From NCBI GenBank assembly GCA_027604005.1, contig JADGJT010000011.1, positions 78,781 through 138,535 of the forward strand: a stretch of DNA of 59,755 nucleotides. The letters run 5' to 3'. The notes under the pieces are model-generated. The model searched no databases, was not told where the DNA came from, and was given only the letters and a program-made list of their open reading frames with translations. The stretch's first letter is position 1. Each line of letters opens with the position of its first letter. Below, in pieces: positions 56,326 to 59,755 of this stretch. The DNA is from Dinochytrium kinnereticum. Its lineage: Eukaryota > Chytridiomycota > Chytridiomycetes > Chytridiales > Chytridiaceae. The translations under genes were made by a program, and so were the position numbers.

Positions 56326-57729
56326 TTAAAATGCATACGGAGGAAGGTCGCCATCAGTGGGGTTCCTTGCAGTTCGAGATGGCGTCACCGACGCATTCCT
56401 AGATTCTCCAGTTACCATCTCAGAAGAAGTCACAGGAAGTTCGAGTGGGTGAGACATGGCAGCCTCGTCAAGAGGGTCCATGTCAGCCTCCTTGACTCCG
56501 TCTGGGAAAGGAATGGCATCGGGTGTGGACTTCTCAGACTCCTTTTTGGCATCCTTCTTCTCGTCCTCTTCGGGATAAGATATTTCAAAGTGGGCAAAGA
56601 GCTCACTCTCTCCCGCCATGGCGAGTTTGGAGTCTTGGTCTGGGGGGGTGGGTTGCGCTTGCTCGACATTGATGGTGGTGATGCCGTAGGCTGCTGTTCC
56701 AGCGCTTTCGGAAGGCTGGGAAGTCCATGATCCCCGGCGGTCCTCATTGCTCTCTGGTTCGTCTGGATGATGGGGCTGGGCGGCCAGAGATGAACCCGCA
56801 CCTCCAGCTCTTCGATACCACCTCGCCTCATTCGATTTCTTGTGCCGTTGTCGCTGTCTCTTCACTGCGAGCACCACTGCAAAGACGAGGAGGGCCGCCG
56901 CTAACACTCCTCCTATTGCTCCTGCGATGACGGGGAAGGATGAGGTGGAGCCACCGCCGCCGCTGCCGCGATCTCCTCCAAAACTCGGGCTGTCCGCACC
57001 GAATCCTCCAGCTGCTTGGGTGACGACAAAAACCGTCGCGATACCGTTGGCACCGATGGAAGTGATGGTGAGCTCTGACTGGCCCAACGAAAGCGCCCCC
57101 GCGTCTCCTGACGAAGAAATTGCATCTGTTGCGCTGGTCAGCGTGTTCACCACTTGTGATGTTGTCACAACACCATCGCTTCCTGTGATGGTCAGCAGCG
57201 ACGTCACGACGGATGCCGGCGGGGCAGGAGGCGGTTGGGTTGTGGATCCAGGCTGCGGGGGTACATCTGCGACGGTTGCGGAAGGGTTTGCTGGTGGATT
57301 GGTGGTTGATGTCGGTTGAACTGGTGGGCCAGGAGGGGGTGAAGGAGCCGGCGAGGCGGTTGAGACTGGAGGTGGAGGTGGAGGTGGAGGTGGAGGTGGA
57401 GGATCGGGGACTTCCTGACGTATCGCCCCGAAAGCAAATACATTCAGACCCAACCCATCACTGACTCCACAGGACACCCCATTGGCACAAAAAGGGTAGC
57501 AATTTCCAGGTGAAATAGATAGAGCCATCAGACACACGCAGAAAGGAGCCAGCTCCGAACCCTCTGAGGCAAACCCGGCATAGGGATAGGGTAGACCACG
57601 GCTGCTTGTGGAGGCTGCGCACTCTGAGCTGCAGCCCTGTTGGGAGTTGGTTTCTCCATTGGTGGTGGGGCCACCGACTCTGCCATCAGCGAAGCTGAAT
57701 CGCTGGCACGGTCCGGGATCAATGCTCAT
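56326..57729 (-). CDS. WSC-like single-span surface protein, array gene 6
   Basis: This single-exon protein of 467 residues starts at the ATG at 57729. The eight cysteines are GPCQRF, GCSSECAAS, PFCVCL, GNCYPFCANGVSCG; the third pair is spaced CxxxC instead of CxxC. The stalk contains a polyproline run encoded by a GGTGGA microsatellite (about 57363-57405). The juxtamembrane segment is SELTITSIGANGIATVFVVTQ. The span GAIGGVLAAALLVFAVVLAV is followed by KRQRQRHKK. The tail includes ELFAHFEISYPEEDEK and ends DLPPYAF, an LPxY rather than a PPxY motif. It forms a distinct subfamily with gene 7. Confidence 0.82.
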   Translation of the reverse strand: MSIDPGPCQRFSFADGRVGGPTTNGETNSQQGCSSECAASTSSRGLPYPYAGFASEGSELAPFCVCLMALSISPGNCYPFCANGVSCGVSDGLGLNVFAFGAIRQEVPDPPPPPPPPPPPPVSTASPAPSPPPGPPVQPTSTTNPPANPSATVADVPPQPGSTTQPPPAPPASVVTSLLTITGSDGVVTTSQVVNTLTSATDAISSSGDAGALSLGQSELTITSIGANGIATVFVVTQAAGGFGADSPSFGGDRGSGGGGSTSSFPVIAGAIGGVLAAALLVFAVVLAVKRQRQRHKKSNEARWYRRAGGAGSSLAAQPHHPDEPESNEDRRGSWTSQPSESAGTAAYGITTINVEQAQPTPPDQDSKLAMAGESELFAHFEISYPEEDEKKDAKKESEKSTPDAIPFPDGVKEADMDPLDEAAMSHPLELPVTSSEMVTGESRNASVTPSRTARNPTDGDLPPYAF

Positions 57730-58074
57730 CTGGACCTCTAGCCAGCAGCGTGGGAGACCTCCTTCTTGATCACAGTGTTGTAAGTTTTAGTTGTGAAAGA
57801 AAGGTCACACTCCACTGTGCACGCTCAAGTCATTTTTTGCTTGTTGTCACAGCTACCTCAACCGTAACACACTATTGGAGTTGTACAGCTGAACCTTGTT
57901 TATTCAGCAGTAACAACGACGCTCTCAACCCACTCTCACCCCGCTTGATATGGGCCACACACGGACCCCATGGTTGCAATGGAGTCAGAGAATAGGAAAG
58001 ACGGGATGAGAGGTGCGTTCGCCATGGTTGTTTCAAGTTGTTTCCTGCGACCAGCACCCAGCAGCCCTTCTCAG
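57730..58074. other. Intergenic, array genes 6 and 7
   Basis: This interval holds the upstream region of gene 6 and the 3' end of gene 7. The GTAACTTGCCT element was not found here. Confidence 0.5.
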
Positions 58075-59481
58075 CTAAGCTGCATATGGAGGGAGTTCGC
58101 CATCAACGCGGCTCCGCGTTGTCGACAGCGGCGTCACCAATGCACCCCCCTCACTATCCCTGACGGCCTCCCTCTCAGAGGAGGTTACGGGAAGAACAAG
58201 TGGGTGAGACATCGCACCCTCGCCACGCGCATCGTCATCTATTTCCTTTTTGAGTCCGTCTGGGAACGGAATGGCATCGGGCTTCCACTTCTCAGACTCC
58301 TTCTTGGTATCCTCCTTCTTGTCCTCTTCAGGATAAGATATTTCAAAGTGGGCAAAGAGCTCACTCTCTCCCGCCGTGGCGAGTTTGGAGTCTTGGCCCG
58401 GCGGGGTGGGTTGCGCTTGCTCGACAGTGATGGTGGTGACGCCATATGCTGCTGTTCCAGCGCTTTCGGAAGGCTGGGAAGTCCATGATTCCCGGCGGTC
58501 CTCATTGCTCTCTGGTTCGTCTGGATGATGGGGCTGGGCGGCCAGAGATGAACCCGCACCTCCAGCTGTCCGATACCACCTCGCCTCATTCGATTTCTTT
58601 GTCCGTTGTCGCCGTCTCCGTACTGCTAGCACCAAAGCAAAGACTACAAGGGCCGCTGCTAACACTCCTCCTATTGCTCCTCCGATGACGGGGAAGGATG
58701 AGGTGGAGCCACCGCCGCCGCTGCCGCGATCTCCTCCAAAACTCGGGCTGTCCGCACCGAATCCTCCAGCTGCTTGGGTGACGACAAAGACCGTCGCGAT
58801 ACCGTTGGCACCGATGGAAGTGATGGTGAGCTCTGACTGGCCCAACGAAAGCGCCCCCGCGTCTCCTGACGAAGAAATTGCATCTGTTGCGCTGGTCAGC
58901 GTGTTCACCACTTGTGATGTTGTCACAACACCATCGCTTCCTGTGACGGTCAGGAGCGACGTCACGACGGATGCCGGCGGGGCAAGAGGCGGTTGGGTTG
59001 TGGCTCCAGGCTGCTGGGGTACATCTGCGACGGTTGCGGAAGGGTTTGCTGGTGGATTGGTGGTTGATGTTTGTTGAACAGGTGGAGCAGTCGTAACGAC
59101 GGGAGGCGGAGGAGCAGGAGGTTGAGTGGTAACCTGAGTAGGGGGCGCCGGCACGACAGCCACAATAGCAGGGAAGACATACACATGAAGCCCAGACAAA
59201 ACACCCCCGCTTGCCCCGCAAGGTCCCACATTCGTACAGGAGGGGTAGCATTGCCCTGGTGAAGTCGTTTGAGCTTTTAAACAAACGCAATAAGGAGTCT
59301 GGTCGCCAGATTCTGAAGCAAATCCGGCATAGGAATAAGGACCGCCATTGTTGAGGGTGGACGATCCGCAGTCCCTGCTGCAGGCGTCTCGGGAGGTGTC
59401 GGCGGTGAAGGGGTCAGTCGGTCCATGGACACTTGGGTGCGATGAAGAGAACTGCTGGCACGGCCCTGCCTCGATGCTCAT
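58075..59481 (-). CDS. WSC-like single-span surface protein, array gene 7
   Basis: This single-exon protein of 468 residues starts at the ATG at 59481; the frame extends upstream only with a GTG. The domain is GPCQQF, ACSRDCGSSTLNNG, PYSYAGF, PYCVCL, GQCYPSCTNVGPCG, GLHVYVF. The stalk lacks the polyproline run of gene 6. From the distal stalk through the juxtamembrane segment, span and first half of the tail, it is nearly identical to gene 6. The span is followed by RRRRQRTKK. The C-terminus is ELPPYAA. The first 100 residues are clearly more diverged between genes 6 and 7 than the rest. Confidence 0.82.
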   Translation of the reverse strand: MSIEAGPCQQFSSSHPSVHGPTDPFTADTSRDACSRDCGSSTLNNGGPYSYAGFASESGDQTPYCVCLKAQTTSPGQCYPSCTNVGPCGASGGVLSGLHVYVFPAIVAVVPAPPTQVTTQPPAPPPPVVTTAPPVQQTSTTNPPANPSATVADVPQQPGATTQPPLAPPASVVTSLLTVTGSDGVVTTSQVVNTLTSATDAISSSGDAGALSLGQSELTITSIGANGIATVFVVTQAAGGFGADSPSFGGDRGSGGGGSTSSFPVIGGAIGGVLAAALVVFALVLAVRRRRQRTKKSNEARWYRTAGGAGSSLAAQPHHPDEPESNEDRRESWTSQPSESAGTAAYGVTTITVEQAQPTPPGQDSKLATAGESELFAHFEISYPEEDKKEDTKKESEKWKPDAIPFPDGLKKEIDDDARGEGAMSHPLVLPVTSSEREAVRDSEGGALVTPLSTTRSRVDGELPPYAA

Positions 59482-59678
59482 GGCGTGGTGCACACGTCCA
59501 ACAGCCCGTTGGTGAGGAGACGAAGAATGCCTGCCCGCAGCAATGGGACCACAGGGAAGGTCATTTGTCCTTTTCGGTGGTGAGCCAGTTAGCGTAGCAC
59601 AATGTGATACAGACACTGTCTCACTGTATCACCTCCCGTGGTTTCTACCTCCCTCTGCAAACAGGTACCGTACTACCA

Positions 59679-59732
59679 TTGGGTCTGACTCCACCCCCTG
59701 CTCCTAAGTAACGTGGGTGGAGTCAGACCCAA
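59679..59732. repeat. 18-bp perfect inverted repeat
   Basis: TTGGGTCTGACTCCACCC at 59679-59696 and its exact reverse complement at 59715-59732 are separated by 18 nt. It can form a strong hairpin and is followed by a T tract at 59744-59749. It may be a transcript 3' end or the edge of a small inverted-repeat element. Confidence 0.8.
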
Positions 59733-59755
59733 CGGAAGTTGGGTTTTTTCTTCAT

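Overview
The window is 59.8 kb of intron-rich nuclear DNA from a fungus, most likely a zoosporic (chytrid-like) one. Nearly all genes carry several short GT-AG introns (often 50-120 bp) with frame-consistent joins. The set includes a P450, a DHA2-type MFS exporter and WSC-like surface proteins, as expected for a fungus, plus a kinesin-9 (KIF6-type) motor, a family tied to motile cilia and flagella. No bacterial or organellar segment was seen. There are two assembly gaps (16802-16882 and 47641-47650).

Layout. 1-1741: no gene recognised. 1742-5254 (+): RNA 3'-phosphate cyclase and a 2OG-Fe(II) oxygenase-like protein. 5963-11084 (-): a FAR-17a/AIG1-like membrane protein and a NIPA-type transporter with a very long tail. 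11346-13874 (+): a divergent P450, sharing an upstream region with the NIPA gene. 14646-16618 (-): a voltage-gated proton channel (Hv1 type), reconstructed across six exons. 16619-18792: gene-poor, with an assembly gap. 18793-28453 (-): an RCC1-repeat protein with a coiled-coil N-terminus and the largest subunit of RNA polymerase I. 28809-29376 (+): mitochondrial ribosomal protein uS13m, head to head with the Pol I gene. 30545-39533 (-): an MFS exporter and the kinesin-9 gene. 39849-44230 (+): a giant F-box-like protein with internal tandem repeats. 44717-46026 (-): an unrecognised multi-pass membrane protein.

46252-59481 (-) is the most unusual part: seven tandem same-strand members of one family (six intact or nearly so, one broken). 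Each intact member has an eight-cysteine WSC-like N-terminal domain, a Pro/Ser/Thr-rich stalk, one membrane span followed by a basic cluster, and a cytoplasmic tail ending in PPPY or LPPY. Genes 2-5 share an upstream GTAACTTGCCT element (GCAACTTGCCT in gene 5), and the paralogues show patchy near-identity that suggests gene conversion or recent duplication. By architecture they resemble fungal wall-stress sensors (inference), although no member shows a classical signal peptide.

The genes otherwise look like an ordinary mix of housekeeping loci; the WSC-like array is the only clear functional cluster.
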